Part shown: piece by piece, positions 17,089 to 25,801 of the stretch | Numbering within the stretch: position 1 is the first letter of the stretch | Layout: every line of letters begins with the position of its first letter | Source of the DNA: DASRHD01 sp035485575 | GTDB lineage: Bacteria; Verrucomicrobiota; Verrucomicrobiia; Opitutales; Opitutaceae | Length of the DNA: 64,000 bases | Reading direction: 5' to 3' | Assembly: GCA_035485575.1 (NCBI GenBank) | Contig: DATHNW010000010.1 | Coordinates: 62,001 to 126,000, forward strand | Position numbers and translations under genes: made by a program | The notes under the pieces: model-generated | What the model was told of the DNA's origin: nothing | The model's input: the letters and a program-made list of their open reading frames with translations, nothing else | Databases searched by the model: none

Positions 17089-18039
17089 ATGAGCAGCAAA
17101 ACCGGCCTGAAAATTTTTTCCGGCAATTCCAACCGGCCGCTGGCAGAGGAAATCTGCAAGGCCATCGACGTCCCGCTCGGGCAGGCCACCGTCACCAGTT
17201 TCCCCGACGGGGAGTCGTTCGTGAAAATCGATGAAAACATCCGCGGCCAGGATGTCTTCATCATCCAGTCCACGTGCACGCCGACGAACCATCACCTGAT
17301 GGAGCTGCTCATCATGATCGACGCGGCGCGCCGTGCCTCGGCCCATCGCATCACGGCGGTCATGCCATTCTATGGCTACGCGCGCCAGGATCGCAAAGAC
17401 CAGCCGCGCGTTCCCATCACGGCCAAGCTCGTCGCCAACCTGCTCGTCGCCGCCGGCGCCACGCGCGTGCTGACGATGGACCTGCATAGCCAGCAGATCC
17501 AGGGCTTCTTCGACATCCCGGTCGACCACCTCTACGCCTCGCCCGTGTTTTTCAAATATCTGGAAAAGCTGAAGGGCGAAAACATGGTCGTCCTCTCGCC
17601 CGATGTCGGCGGCATGAAGATGGCTGCGGCCTATGCCACCATCCTCGGTGCGAGCCTTGGCATGGTCTGGAAAAAGCGCACCAGCGCCACGACGGTCGAA
17701 TCCATCAGCATTGTCGGTGAAATCGCCGGCAAGGATGTGCTGATCGTGGACGACATCACCGAGACCGCCGGCACGCTCGCCAACGCTGCCCGGGTCATGC
17801 GCGAAAGCGGCGCCAGCAGCGTCCGCGCTGCAGTCAGCCACAGTTTGCTCAGTCCCATTGCCTATGAACGTCTTGCGAAAGGCGATATCGACGAGCTCAT
17901 CACGACGAACACCATTCCCATCGACACGCGCGGCCTGCCCATTCGCGTGCTCAGTGTGGCTGGTTTGCTGGGCGAAGCCATCCTTCGCATTCACAGCAAC
18001 GAGAGCATCACGAGCCTGTTTCGCGTCAAAGGCTTCTGA
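17089..18039 (+). CDS. prs: Ribose-phosphate pyrophosphokinase
   Basis: This 316-residue enzyme makes PRPP from ribose 5-phosphate and ATP in the cytoplasm, feeding nucleotide, His and Trp synthesis. It has the class I PRS features: FSGNSNRPLAEEI at the start, FPDGE, the flexible-loop sequence YGYARQDRKD, the MDLHSQQIQGFF segment and the PRPP loop VDDITETAGT (about 220-230). Its length is typical. It lies just upstream of pyrE, which consumes PRPP, although that gene is on the opposite strand beyond htrA. Confidence 0.95.
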   Translation: MSSKTGLKIFSGNSNRPLAEEICKAIDVPLGQATVTSFPDGESFVKIDENIRGQDVFIIQSTCTPTNHHLMELLIMIDAARRASAHRITAVMPFYGYARQDRKDQPRVPITAKLVANLLVAAGATRVLTMDLHSQQIQGFFDIPVDHLYASPVFFKYLEKLKGENMVVLSPDVGGMKMAAAYATILGASLGMVWKKRTSATTVESISIVGEIAGKDVLIVDDITETAGTLANAARVMRESGASSVRAAVSHSLLSPIAYERLAKGDIDELITTNTIPIDTRGLPIRVLSVAGLLGEAILRIHSNESITSLFRVKGF

Positions 18040-18098
18040 TTGACCGGCTCATTGCGCGCGGAACTTTTGTGCGCGACAGTTTGTCATTCATCTGCTCC

Positions 18099-19520
18099 AT
18101 GAAATCCAAACCCTTTTCCAGCATTATCCTCATGGTCCTGGCGGCGGGTGCCGTCGGGCTGCTTGTCGCGGCCAAGGACGTCGTCGCACCCGCGGCAAAG
18201 CCTGTCTTGCACGTCGACCTTTCGCCCGTGTCCGACGGCAAATCCGGCATTGTCACCAGCTACGCCGATGTCGTTGCGCCCGTGCAGAAGGCCGTGGTCT
18301 CTGTTTATTCGACGAAAATCGTCCGTGAGCACGTCCCGATGGATCCCTTTCTCCGGCAGTTCTTTGGCGGCGAAGCTCCGTCGCGCGAAAGCAAGCAGGA
18401 GGGACTCGGCTCCGGCGTCATCGTCTCGTCCGACGGCTATATTCTCACCAACAACCACGTCGTTGAAGGCGCGGACGAGCTCAACGTCATGCTGCCTGAC
18501 GACCGCGAATTCAAGGCCCGGGTCATCGGCACGGATCCGAAGACGGATGTAGCCGTCATTAAAATCGAAGCCGACCATCTGCCTACGGTCACGCTCGCTG
18601 ACAGCGACAAGCTGCGTGTGGGTGACATCGTTTTTGCTATCGGTAATCCGCTGGCCATCGGCCAGACCGTCACAATGGGGATTGTCTCCGCCACCGGCCG
18701 AAAAACCCTTGGTCTGCTCGACAATGTCGGCGGCTACGAAGACTTCATCCAGACCGATGCCGCCATCAATATGGGCAATTCCGGCGGTGCGCTCATCGAT
18801 GCGAAAGGCCGCCTCGTTGGCGTCAACAGCGCCATCATCTCCACGTCACGCGGCAACATCGGCATCGGCTTTGCCATTCCCATCAACCTGGCTTCGAGCA
18901 TCATGCAAAGCCTCATCGAGACCGGCAAGGTCGCCCGGGGCTATCTCGGCGTCACCGCCGAGGACGTTACCTCCGAGGTCGCGGAACAGCTCGGCGTGAA
19001 CAAAGACACCAAGGGAGTCGTTGTCACGGATGTGAAGCCCGACAGCCCTGCGGCCAAGGCCGGCCTCAAACGCAGCGACGTCATTCTTGCCATCAACGAC
19101 AAGGTGGTCAAATCACTGGAGGATTTCCGCCTGCTGATCGCGGAGACGCTGCCCGGCACGAAGGTGAATGTCCAAATTGTGCACGATGCCAAACCGCAGG
19201 TCATTGCCGTCACGCTGGCCGCGCTCTCCGACGAGGTTACGCAGGACGAGATCATCCCCGGTGTGACTGTCATCAAGCTGACCGACGAGAAGCGCCGTGA
19301 ATTGAATATCGACGATAATGTCACCGGCCTGCTCATCACCAATATCGACGACAGTTCGCCTTACAGCGACCGTCTGGTGAATGGCGTGATCATTCTCGAA
19401 ATCAATCGCACGCCCGTCACCGATGTGCAAACGGCCAAGAGCCTCATCGCGAGCGGCCGCAACCTCTTCCTTGTTTATTACCACGGCGTTTACCGTTTTC
19501 TCTCGATCGATGTGAAGTAG
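18099..19520 (+). CDS. htrA: Periplasmic HtrA/DegP-type serine protease with PDZ domains
   Basis: This 473-residue protein runs from the ATG at 18099; an in-frame GTG 30 bp upstream adds no useful sequence. A signal or anchor segment covers about 7-26. The trypsin-like domain has His120 (TNNHVVEGA), Asp150 (KTDVAVIK) and Ser228 (NMGNSGGAL). The first PDZ domain follows (about 300-390, GYLGVTAEDV) and a second, more divergent PDZ lies at about 395-473. HtrA proteases degrade or refold misfolded envelope proteins, which fits the neighbouring bamA-skp-lpxD genes. A strong terminator follows. Confidence 0.93.
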   Translation: MKSKPFSSIILMVLAAGAVGLLVAAKDVVAPAAKPVLHVDLSPVSDGKSGIVTSYADVVAPVQKAVVSVYSTKIVREHVPMDPFLRQFFGGEAPSRESKQEGLGSGVIVSSDGYILTNNHVVEGADELNVMLPDDREFKARVIGTDPKTDVAVIKIEADHLPTVTLADSDKLRVGDIVFAIGNPLAIGQTVTMGIVSATGRKTLGLLDNVGGYEDFIQTDAAINMGNSGGALIDAKGRLVGVNSAIISTSRGNIGIGFAIPINLASSIMQSLIETGKVARGYLGVTAEDVTSEVAEQLGVNKDTKGVVVTDVKPDSPAAKAGLKRSDVILAINDKVVKSLEDFRLLIAETLPGTKVNVQIVHDAKPQVIAVTLAALSDEVTQDEIIPGVTVIKLTDEKRRELNIDDNVTGLLITNIDDSSPYSDRLVNGVIILEINRTPVTDVQTAKSLIASGRNLFLVYYHGVYRFLSIDVK

Positions 19521-19537
19521 CCATCCGGCCCTCTTTT

Positions 19538-19571
19538 AAAATGCGCGCCCGACCGGCGCGCATTTTTTTTC
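19538..19571 (+). terminator. Terminator between htrA and pyrE
   Basis: A 12-bp perfect stem (AAAATGCGCGCC, 19538-19549, with GGCGCGCATTTT, 19555-19566) has a 5-nt loop and is followed by a run of T to 19571. It mainly serves htrA. pyrE converges on it from the other side. Confidence 0.88.
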
Positions 19572-19579
19572 GGATTGCC

Positions 19580-20149
19580 TCAACTGCCCGGCTTGTCCAC
19601 CGGCAATTTCGCCAGCCAGTCGGGAAGCTGGCCGGCAGGGTAGGTGGGAAAGCTCAGCTCCAGCAGTGAAAATGCCGGCACGTCAAATTTTGTCGTACCC
19701 GCGCTGCGGTCCACGAGCATCGCGACGCCGGCCGGCACCGCCCCCGCCTGCCGCAACAGTTCGAGGCATTCCAGCACGCGCCCGCCGCGCGTAACCACAT
19801 CCTCGACGACAAGCACGCGTTCGCCGGGGAGGAAGGTGAAGCCGCGCCGCAGTACAAGGATGTTGTTCTCCTTCTCGGCGAAAACATAGCGCGCCCTGGC
19901 CTGTCGCGCCACTTCCTGGCCGATGACGAGCCCGCCCATCGCCGGCGCGAGCACCGTTTGGAAATCCAGCCCCCGCAACCGGGACCGCAGCAGCTCCGCT
20001 AGCCGTTCCACCGCATCCATGTGCTGGCAGACTTGTGCGCACTGGAAATAATGGGCGCTGTGCAGGCCCGAACGGAGCACGAAATGGCCCTGTAAAAGCG
20101 CCTTTGTGCGCGTGAGGATATCGAGCACTTCCTTTTGGATTTCGTCCAT
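19580..20149 (-). CDS. pyrE: Orotate phosphoribosyltransferase
   Basis: This 189-residue enzyme converts orotate and PRPP to OMP in pyrimidine synthesis. Diagnostic segments are HFVLRSGLHSAHYFQC (substrate entry), VLAPAMGGLVIGQEVAR, FAEKE and the PRPP loop LVVEDVVTRGG (about 113-123). The loop has Arg-Gly-Gly where Thr-Gly-Gly is more usual. Its length is close to short bacterial PyrE. It is transcribed away from the MBL-fold gene and has no other pyr gene nearby. Confidence 0.93.
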   Translation of the reverse strand: MDEIQKEVLDILTRTKALLQGHFVLRSGLHSAHYFQCAQVCQHMDAVERLAELLRSRLRGLDFQTVLAPAMGGLVIGQEVARQARARYVFAEKENNILVLRRGFTFLPGERVLVVEDVVTRGGRVLECLELLRQAGAVPAGVAMLVDRSAGTTKFDVPAFSLLELSFPTYPAGQLPDWLAKLPVDKPGS

Positions 20150-20228
20150 GAGTCCCCCACGCTGCGGCCTCGCGGGAAAAAAACAAAATCATTTTTGCAG
20201 AGCGCGGCATTCCCGCTAATCTCTTCGC

Positions 20229-21074
20229 ATGGTCACAGCTGGGCTTCCGCTCGAAGACGAACTCGGCGACGTGCTTGAAAAGGCATTGCGCCGCGCCGGC
20301 TTTACGGCCCAGACCCTCGCGGCGCGCGCGCAGGTCGACGCGGCGCGCATCGGTGACGCCATCGATTACCGCTCCGAGCTTACGTGCGATGAGTTGCGCC
20401 GCATCGCCGCCGCGCTGGCTCTCAACGAGGTCGGCCTGTGCGCACTCGGTGCGGGCCGCTACCCGCGACCCGAAATCTCCGGCCTGCCGTTCGATTTGCA
20501 TGCGCTGCACATGGCGCATGGCATCGGGGTCGCCAATGCCTACCTCGTGGCCGAGGCGGGCGCCGATCATGGCCTGCTTTTCGACGCCGGCGCTGATTTT
20601 TCGGCCCTGCAGCGAAGCTGGCCTGGCGCGATCAAGAAAATTGACGCGGTGTTTCTCACGCATGTCGAGGCCGAGCATGCCGGTGGATTGTGCGAAGCAC
20701 TGGCCGCCTTCGGCACGCCGCATGCCTTTGTCCCCATGGGGGCCACAGCTCCATGTGCCGAGCCATTAGGCGAAGGATTGGTCCGCGTCTTCGGCAACCT
20801 CGAAGTAACGGTTTTTAGCACACCCGGCCATTGTGCGGCGCATAACTGTTATCTCATCCACACCCGTACCGCTGGCAGCGGTCGGGCGCTGCTGGTCTCA
20901 GGTGATCTGCTTTTTGCCGGTTCGGTCGGCGGCGGCTATTTTTGCAACCTGCGGCTGTCTGAGCAGTTGGGCCGTATCATGGAAGCTGTTCCGTCCGATA
21001 CCGTGGTCGCGCCCGGCCATGGGCCGCTGACGACAATAAAAAACGAAAGGCAGTTTAATCCTTTCGTGGCATGA
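20229..21074 (+). CDS. HTH domain fused to a metallo-beta-lactamase-fold hydrolase
   Basis: This 281-residue protein opens with an XRE-like helical segment (about 13-68, LEKALRRAGFTAQTLAARAQV, then LRRIAAALAL). It continues as an MBL fold with an NAYLVAEAG beta-strand and the loop STPGHCAAHNCYLI (metal His201). VSGDLLFAG carries Asp226 and APGHGPL carries His264. The normal THxHxDH metal motif reads THVEAEH (144-150): the middle His and the Asp are both Glu. Metal binding may be altered or mono-nuclear. The substrate is unknown. The gene stands alone between pyrE (divergent) and tRNA-Pro (opposite strand). Confidence 0.75.
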   Translation: MVTAGLPLEDELGDVLEKALRRAGFTAQTLAARAQVDAARIGDAIDYRSELTCDELRRIAAALALNEVGLCALGAGRYPRPEISGLPFDLHALHMAHGIGVANAYLVAEAGADHGLLFDAGADFSALQRSWPGAIKKIDAVFLTHVEAEHAGGLCEALAAFGTPHAFVPMGATAPCAEPLGEGLVRVFGNLEVTVFSTPGHCAAHNCYLIHTRTAGSGRALLVSGDLLFAGSVGGGYFCNLRLSEQLGRIMEAVPSDTVVAPGHGPLTTIKNERQFNPFVA

Positions 21075-21104
21075 GAAGCGTGCCATGGGCACGCCTTCTC
21101 GAAT

Positions 21105-21181
<77 letters not shown>

Positions 21182-21302
21182 ATGGGAATTGCGGCGCTTG
21201 AAGCGCGTTGGTGGAAGGAAAATGGAGTCAGGCCTTGCAACCGCCAGCAAGAAGAATCGGCGTGGGAGTGCCGCTGCCTGATGAATTTGGAGCCCGGTGG
21301 TC

Positions 21303-21962
21303 CTATTGAATGACCGCGTAAACCAGCACTTCCTGGGGCTGGCCGACGATGGCCTCATACTGCACGAGAATGTCGTCCCGGTAGGGGGAATCGGTCGAGC
21401 GGGGGGTGATCCGCAGCCGGTAACGCCGGCCTGGGCTGTCGGTGATTTGTTCGACTGTAAATTGCGGGCTATAGACCACACCGCGCAGGGTGACGGCGAC
21501 GTCGCTGCCGGCTGTCACGATGATTTCCTTGGTCTCCGGCTTGCTGCCATGCATCCAGACCAGCAGTCGGGTGGAAAGCTCGATCGTCTGGGGGATTTTT
21601 ACGCGCAGGGTGAGCAGGACCGGTGCATCCGGCGCATCATCTGTCGTGACCGTGACCGTCTTTTCCTGCAAGCCATTGCGGTTTCGAAGGTCGATCTGCG
21701 CTTTTAATTCACCGCTTTCCCCTGGAGCATAGGTTGTTTTGGCCATGGTTGCGGTGGTGCAGCCGCAGCTGGTCTGGACGGAGGTGACCGTCACAGGTTT
21801 ATCACCGGTATTTTTGAAGGAAAAAACGGTGTCGAATGACTCCTGCCCGACCTTTGCGTCGGCTTCGATCTTGGTCGATGACCAGATAAGCGCAGCTGCT
21901 ACCGGCCGGCTGGATATAACCAGCAAGGCGCATAGGGCGGCAAGTCGGGCAAAGCAGCGCAT
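21303..21962 (-). CDS. Secreted DUF1573 domain protein
   Basis: This 219-residue protein has a signal peptide (about 1-23) and a DUF1573 (Ig-like) domain with the signature FSFKNTGDKPVTVTSVQTSCGCTT, including the CGC pair. APGESGELKAQIDLRNRNG follows. The second half (about 125-219) is another beta-rich region without a recognised family. DUF1573 proteins are periplasmic or surface beta-sandwiches of unknown function. It lies 76 bp downstream of the coiled-coil gene at 22039 and could be the last member of the TonB operon or separate. Confidence 0.8.
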   Translation of the reverse strand: MRCFARLAALCALLVISSRPVAAALIWSSTKIEADAKVGQESFDTVFSFKNTGDKPVTVTSVQTSCGCTTATMAKTTYAPGESGELKAQIDLRNRNGLQEKTVTVTTDDAPDAPVLLTLRVKIPQTIELSTRLLVWMHGSKPETKEIIVTAGSDVAVTLRGVVYSPQFTVEQITDSPGRRYRLRITPRSTDSPYRDDILVQYEAIVGQPQEVLVYAVIQ

Positions 21963-22038
21963 GGGAGGAATATCTTCCGATGCCCACCGAGGGGCGGCAA
22001 AGCCTGCCTGCGGCGCGGCAAATGGCGCCGCAAGGGGG

Positions 22039-22566
22039 TTACTTTGCCTTGGCGGGGGGAGTATAATTGGCCAGCGTGCTGGCCGCGACCTTTTGCGTCA
22101 CCATGTCGTAGGTGCGCTGGATTTCAAGGTCGGCATTGCGCTTGTCGATTTTGGCCAGTTCAATGTCCTTTTGCAGATTGAAGAGATCGCGCGAGGCTTG
22201 GTCGTGGGTGTTGCGCAGGGAATCGAGCTGCACGCCGAGGTCGGCGGCTTGCCTGGCGTAGACATCGGCTTTTTGCTGATAGTCCGCTGTCTCGTCGGCG
22301 ATCTTTTGATTGTCGGCGTCCCATTTGGCCCGGCGCTCGGCTTCGGCGGCGGCGTCGGCCGCACGCTGGGTTTCCTCGCGTTGATGGGCTTCCTCGGCCG
22401 CCTTGGCGATCGCCTCCTGCTTTTTTTGCTCCTCCTCGGCTTTGACCTTGGCGAGTTGCTCGGCTTTCACCTGTTCACGATGGGCGAATTCCTTGCTGAA
22501 CTGTGAATAGTAAGCAACGAAAGCCGCCAGCAAAACGACAGGGATGATGAAGTAGAATTTATTCAT
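22039..22566 (-). CDS. Membrane-anchored coiled-coil protein (TonB operon, last of two)
   Basis: This 175-residue protein has one N-terminal transmembrane segment (about 4-20, FYFIIPVVLLAAFVAYY). A long Ala/Glu/Lys/Gln-rich coiled coil (about 27-150) and a short Pro-containing tail follow. No domain is recognised. The topology (short inside, long coil outside) is that of TolA-like or envelope-spanning tethers. It lies 14 bp after a second gene of the same design. Function is unknown; a structural role in the ExbB/TonB machine is inferred from position only. Confidence 0.7.
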   Translation of the reverse strand: MNKFYFIIPVVLLAAFVAYYSQFSKEFAHREQVKAEQLAKVKAEEEQKKQEAIAKAAEEAHQREETQRAADAAAEAERRAKWDADNQKIADETADYQQKADVYARQAADLGVQLDSLRNTHDQASRDLFNLQKDIELAKIDKRNADLEIQRTYDMVTQKVAASTLANYTPPAKAK

Positions 22567-22580
22567 GGAGGAGGCGCGAC

Positions 22581-23129
22581 TTAGGAATTGTTGGCTGCGG
22601 CCCGCTTGGCGGCGGCATCGGCGTCAGCACGGGCTTTTTCGGCTGCGGCAAGTTTGTCGACCAAGCTGAGGATATTTTGGGCATTGGTCTCGGCCTGCTG
22701 AACATAGCTCTTGAGAAATGCCTGTTCCTTCAGGGCGTCCTGCTTGTCCTGTTCGAGCGCGGCGATGGCTTTCTGCTCGGTCGCGATTTCCTTCTGCAGG
22801 GAAGCCACCTGGTCCTTGTCTTTCTTCTGATCGTTAAAGGCTTTTTCCCGCTGGGCGAGGGCAGCTTCGCGGGCGTCTTGATCGGCTTTATCGCGCGCGG
22901 CCTTGGCCTCGCGCTCCCGCTTGCGGCGGTCGGCGTCCTCATTGGCCTTGATGATCGCCTGGCGGCGGGCCTCCGCTTCAGCCATGAGCTTGGCATCCCG
23001 ATCGGCGAGCTCTTTTTTATGCTTGGCTTCCTGCTGCGCGTCGTAGCGATTCGCGAAAGGAATGTAGAATACGCAAAAAATGATCAAGCCGACGAGCGGC
23101 GCGAGCATGTAGATGTATTTTTTCTTCAT
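22581..23129 (-). CDS. Membrane-anchored coiled-coil protein (TonB operon, first of two)
   Basis: This 182-residue protein starts with a transmembrane helix (about 6-24, YMLAPLVGLIIFCVFYI). A charged coiled coil (about 30-180) contains ANEDADRRKREREAKAARDK and a Gln-rich middle. No family is recognised. Its architecture matches the next gene (22039-22566) although the sequences are only loosely alike, suggesting an old duplication or convergent composition. Spacing to the TPR gene upstream is 18 bp. Confidence 0.7.
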   Translation of the reverse strand: MKKKYIYMLAPLVGLIIFCVFYIPFANRYDAQQEAKHKKELADRDAKLMAEAEARRQAIIKANEDADRRKREREAKAARDKADQDAREAALAQREKAFNDQKKDKDQVASLQKEIATEQKAIAALEQDKQDALKEQAFLKSYVQQAETNAQNILSLVDKLAAAEKARADADAAAKRAAANNS

Positions 23130-23147
23130 AACCGGAAAAGTTGGGGA

Positions 23148-24620
23148 TTATTTGGCTTTTTGAAGGGCAGCGTCACGTTTTTCGATGGCGGCTTGTACGG
23201 CGTCGCGCAGGCCTTCGATTTCCTTGGGCCTGGACTGTGGGTATTTGGCGGCATGTTCCACGGCATCGCCGGCCAGCTCGAATTTCTGCAATTCGAAGGC
23301 AAGGTAGGCGAGGAACTGCCACGATTGCCATGGCTTGTCGCCGCCGTCCTTGGCCACGCAGCTTTGGATGGCCTTGAGGGCCTCGGCGGTATTATTCAGG
23401 CCGTAAAGAATCTGTGCTGCGAGGTAGTCAAACTGACCAACCTTGGGGAAAAGCTGGGCGGCCTCATGCAGGACCTCCACGGCTTTCATGTCCTTGTGCA
23501 GTTGCTGCCATGCATTGGAGAGGAGCTTCCAGTTATCCGGCGTGGGTTCGATGTTGCCGTTATGAATGCCTGCATCGAGGAGCTCCGCGGCCTGCGAGTA
23601 TTGGCCGATGTTGAAGTAGATGATGATGAGCCGGAGGTTGTCCTTCGGGGTGATTAGCGCCCCATGCTGCTGGGCGCGCTCCATGGTAAGGATGGCGCGA
23701 ATGTTGTAATTGCGAGATTGCTGCTCGTCCTGCTTTTCATCGGCCATGCTGGCGAGGTTGAGATAGAAGGCCGTGAGCTGCTGCCAGTAGGTTTTATTGT
23801 CAGGCTTGGTCTTGAGGACATGCTCAAGCACATCGGCGGCATCGGCATAATTGCCAAGCTGTTGATAGGCGGCCAGCTCCAGAACATAGAAGCCATCATT
23901 GGGGTGCGCTGTGGCGCGCAAGCCCTTTCCCGCCGCGTCGAGCGCCTGTTGGACGAGCGCCTTGTCGATGTTATGCGGGTCGCGTTGGGCGATATTGTAA
24001 AGAAGCGCGGCATAGAGATATTCGCCGTTGGAAACATCAATGCCGGAAGGGGCCTTGGGAAGATCCGGATCGTTAACGACCTGAAGCCAGCGCTCGATAT
24101 AGCCGCGGGCCTTGTTGTAATTGACCATTTGCATGGCAGGATCCTTATCCTCGGAAGCTCGTTCATTGTAGAGGCTGGCGAGGTAAAAGCGAAATTGCTG
24201 GCAGGTCTTTTTATCGAAATAGTGATAGGTCTCCCCGAGCTTGAGCGATGTTTCCAATGGCTCCAAGGCGCCGGCGAAGTCGCTCTTCTGAAACAAAATC
24301 TGCGCCTTGCTGGTGGAAAGGATGGCGCGATCATAACTGGTGGGCCCGACGCCGGGAAGAAGCGAATCGATTAGGGCGAGGGCGCCATTGTAGTCTTTGG
24401 CGTCGACCAGCGGCTGCACTTTGGGTAGCGCTTCCGAGACTTTATCCGAGAGCTCATGGGGTTGCTGTGATTGCTCAGGGGCATTCGTGTCCGGGGTTTG
24501 ATCGGAGATATTCGTTGGCCCGGAGTCCTGGGCATCAGCCTGCGCGAACCCACCGGCAAGGCCGCTAGCCAAGAGCAGGATGCGGAGTAAGGATGAAAGC
24601 GATGGGGAGGAATTGCGCAT
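23148..24620 (-). CDS. Secreted tetratricopeptide-repeat protein
   Basis: This 490-residue protein is read from the ATG at 24620; the frame is open to 24719, but the signal peptide (about 1-28, LLRILLLASGLAGGFAQADA) fits the inner start. The rest is alpha-helical with TPR-like units, for example NGALALIDSLLPGVGPTSYDRA, ADAADVLEHVLKTKPDNKTY and YSQAAELLDAGIHN. No catalytic motif is seen. It lies 11 bp downstream of the tonB gene and 18 bp upstream of the coiled-coil gene, so it is part of the operon. A periplasmic scaffold role is inferred. Confidence 0.85.
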   Translation of the reverse strand: MRNSSPSLSSLLRILLLASGLAGGFAQADAQDSGPTNISDQTPDTNAPEQSQQPHELSDKVSEALPKVQPLVDAKDYNGALALIDSLLPGVGPTSYDRAILSTSKAQILFQKSDFAGALEPLETSLKLGETYHYFDKKTCQQFRFYLASLYNERASEDKDPAMQMVNYNKARGYIERWLQVVNDPDLPKAPSGIDVSNGEYLYAALLYNIAQRDPHNIDKALVQQALDAAGKGLRATAHPNDGFYVLELAAYQQLGNYADAADVLEHVLKTKPDNKTYWQQLTAFYLNLASMADEKQDEQQSRNYNIRAILTMERAQQHGALITPKDNLRLIIIYFNIGQYSQAAELLDAGIHNGNIEPTPDNWKLLSNAWQQLHKDMKAVEVLHEAAQLFPKVGQFDYLAAQILYGLNNTAEALKAIQSCVAKDGGDKPWQSWQFLAYLAFELQKFELAGDAVEHAAKYPQSRPKEIEGLRDAVQAAIEKRDAALQKAK

Positions 24621-24631
24621 GAGAAGCGGGC

Positions 24632-25276
24632 TTATTTGTCCTCGAGGCTGAAAGTGATGAGTTCCGACATGCGGACACTGACGGGCTGGCCGCCCCGTTT
24701 GCCGGGTTTGAATCTCCATTTGCCGACGGCTTGAAGAGCAGCCTGGTCAAGATCATGCTGGCCGGAGCTGGTGATGACATACACACTTACAACGCTGCCC
24801 TGTGTATCGCAAACCAAGCCGACATTGACTGCGCCCTCGATGCCTTGCCGCTTCAGGTCAAACGGATACTGGGGCTCGGGCTGAAAGCGGGGTTCGGGTG
24901 CCTGATCAAGGTCGGCCAGATTGAAGATCTTGGCGCCGGCGAGATTGGTGTGCTGAACGGGAACGTTGATCGCAGAGCCGGCATTCAGCGTGGGCGGCGG
25001 CGGGGGCTCGATGGGCGTGGTGAAGGCATCGACCGGCACGGTCGTGGGCATGTCCACGAGAGTGGGCATCTGCATCTGCGGCGTGTCGGCGTCGAGGTCC
25101 TTGACCTGTTCAGTCTCTTCCGGCGGCGGTGGGGGCGGCAGTTCGATTTTGATCGTGGGAGTGTCGTCTTCGTGCTTGATGTGCTTGGGCCCGCCTTTGA
25201 ATAGCTGCGGCACCACGGCCACCGCGGTGGTGGCGGAGATGACGATGAGAAAAGCTGTGACGAGATCGCGGCGCAT
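24632..25276 (-). CDS. tonB: TonB-family energy transducer
   Basis: This 214-residue protein is read from the ATG at 25276. An N-terminal transmembrane anchor (about 5-25, TAFLIVISATTAVAVVPQLF) precedes a proline-rich spacer (about 38-105, with runs of Pro). The C-terminal TonB domain (about 135-214) contains YPFDLKRQGIEGAVNVGLVCD, VITSSGQHDLDQAALQAV and WRFKPGKRGGQPV. TonB carries proton-motive force from ExbBD to outer-membrane receptors. The order exbB-exbD-exbD-tonB is intact. No TonB-dependent receptor is in this window. Confidence 0.9.
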   Translation of the reverse strand: MRRDLVTAFLIVISATTAVAVVPQLFKGGPKHIKHEDDTPTIKIELPPPPPPEETEQVKDLDADTPQMQMPTLVDMPTTVPVDAFTTPIEPPPPPTLNAGSAINVPVQHTNLAGAKIFNLADLDQAPEPRFQPEPQYPFDLKRQGIEGAVNVGLVCDTQGSVVSVYVITSSGQHDLDQAALQAVGKWRFKPGKRGGQPVSVRMSELITFSLEDK

Positions 25277-25289
25277 GAGGAAGTCGGTT

Positions 25290-25721
25290 TTATCTGCCGG
25301 TCGGATAAGTCTTTGTCGTGTCGATCGAGACCTGCTCGATATTGAGCAGGCGGATCTGGTCGAGCACTGCGACGGCTTGGCCGAAAAGAGCCTTGTCATC
25401 GGTGGTGATCAGGATGCGCGTGTCGTCGCGATTGGCCTGCTGATAACTGGCGAGACGGGGGGAAAGTTCTGACATGGTGATAGGCTCGCGATTCCAATAC
25501 AGCGTGCCCGTATCGGAAATTTGCAGCGTCACCATTTTGGGCGGCGTCGTATTCTTGCTCGGCACGCCCACTGGCAATTGGACAGGGAGGGACTGAAGCT
25601 TGTTCAGCGACAGCACGAACAGAACAAAGGTGGCGAGCAGGAAGAAAATGACGTCAATGAGCGGAATGATCTCAATGCGCGCCTTCTTCTTACCTGTGGA
25701 TTTGAAACTTCCGCCTTCCAT
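25290..25721 (-). CDS. exbD: ExbD/TolR-family biopolymer transport protein
   Basis: This 143-residue protein has a cytoplasmic KKARIEIIPL start and a transmembrane helix with the essential Asp (IDVIFFLLATFVLFVLSL). A periplasmic domain follows, ending LDQIRLLNIEQVSIDT. It is the second of two paralogues with nearly the same N-terminal 40 residues but different periplasmic domains. ExbD dimers sit inside ExbB pentamers and use the membrane Asp for proton conduction. Confidence 0.92.
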   Translation of the reverse strand: MEGGSFKSTGKKKARIEIIPLIDVIFFLLATFVLFVLSLNKLQSLPVQLPVGVPSKNTTPPKMVTLQISDTGTLYWNREPITMSELSPRLASYQQANRDDTRILITTDDKALFGQAVAVLDQIRLLNIEQVSIDTTKTYPTGR

Positions 25722-25801
25722 ATTGTTTTTGAAATAAAAATTGATCGTTACCTTAGCGTAGACGTGAAGAGCAGGAGAAAATTAGAAAGAAAGGGTGTGT
25801 T

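Noticed and set aside
22010..22031. Hairpin GCGGCGC/GCGCCGC after the coiled-coil gene
   Set aside because: Only 7 bp with a weak T tract; not convincing as a terminator.
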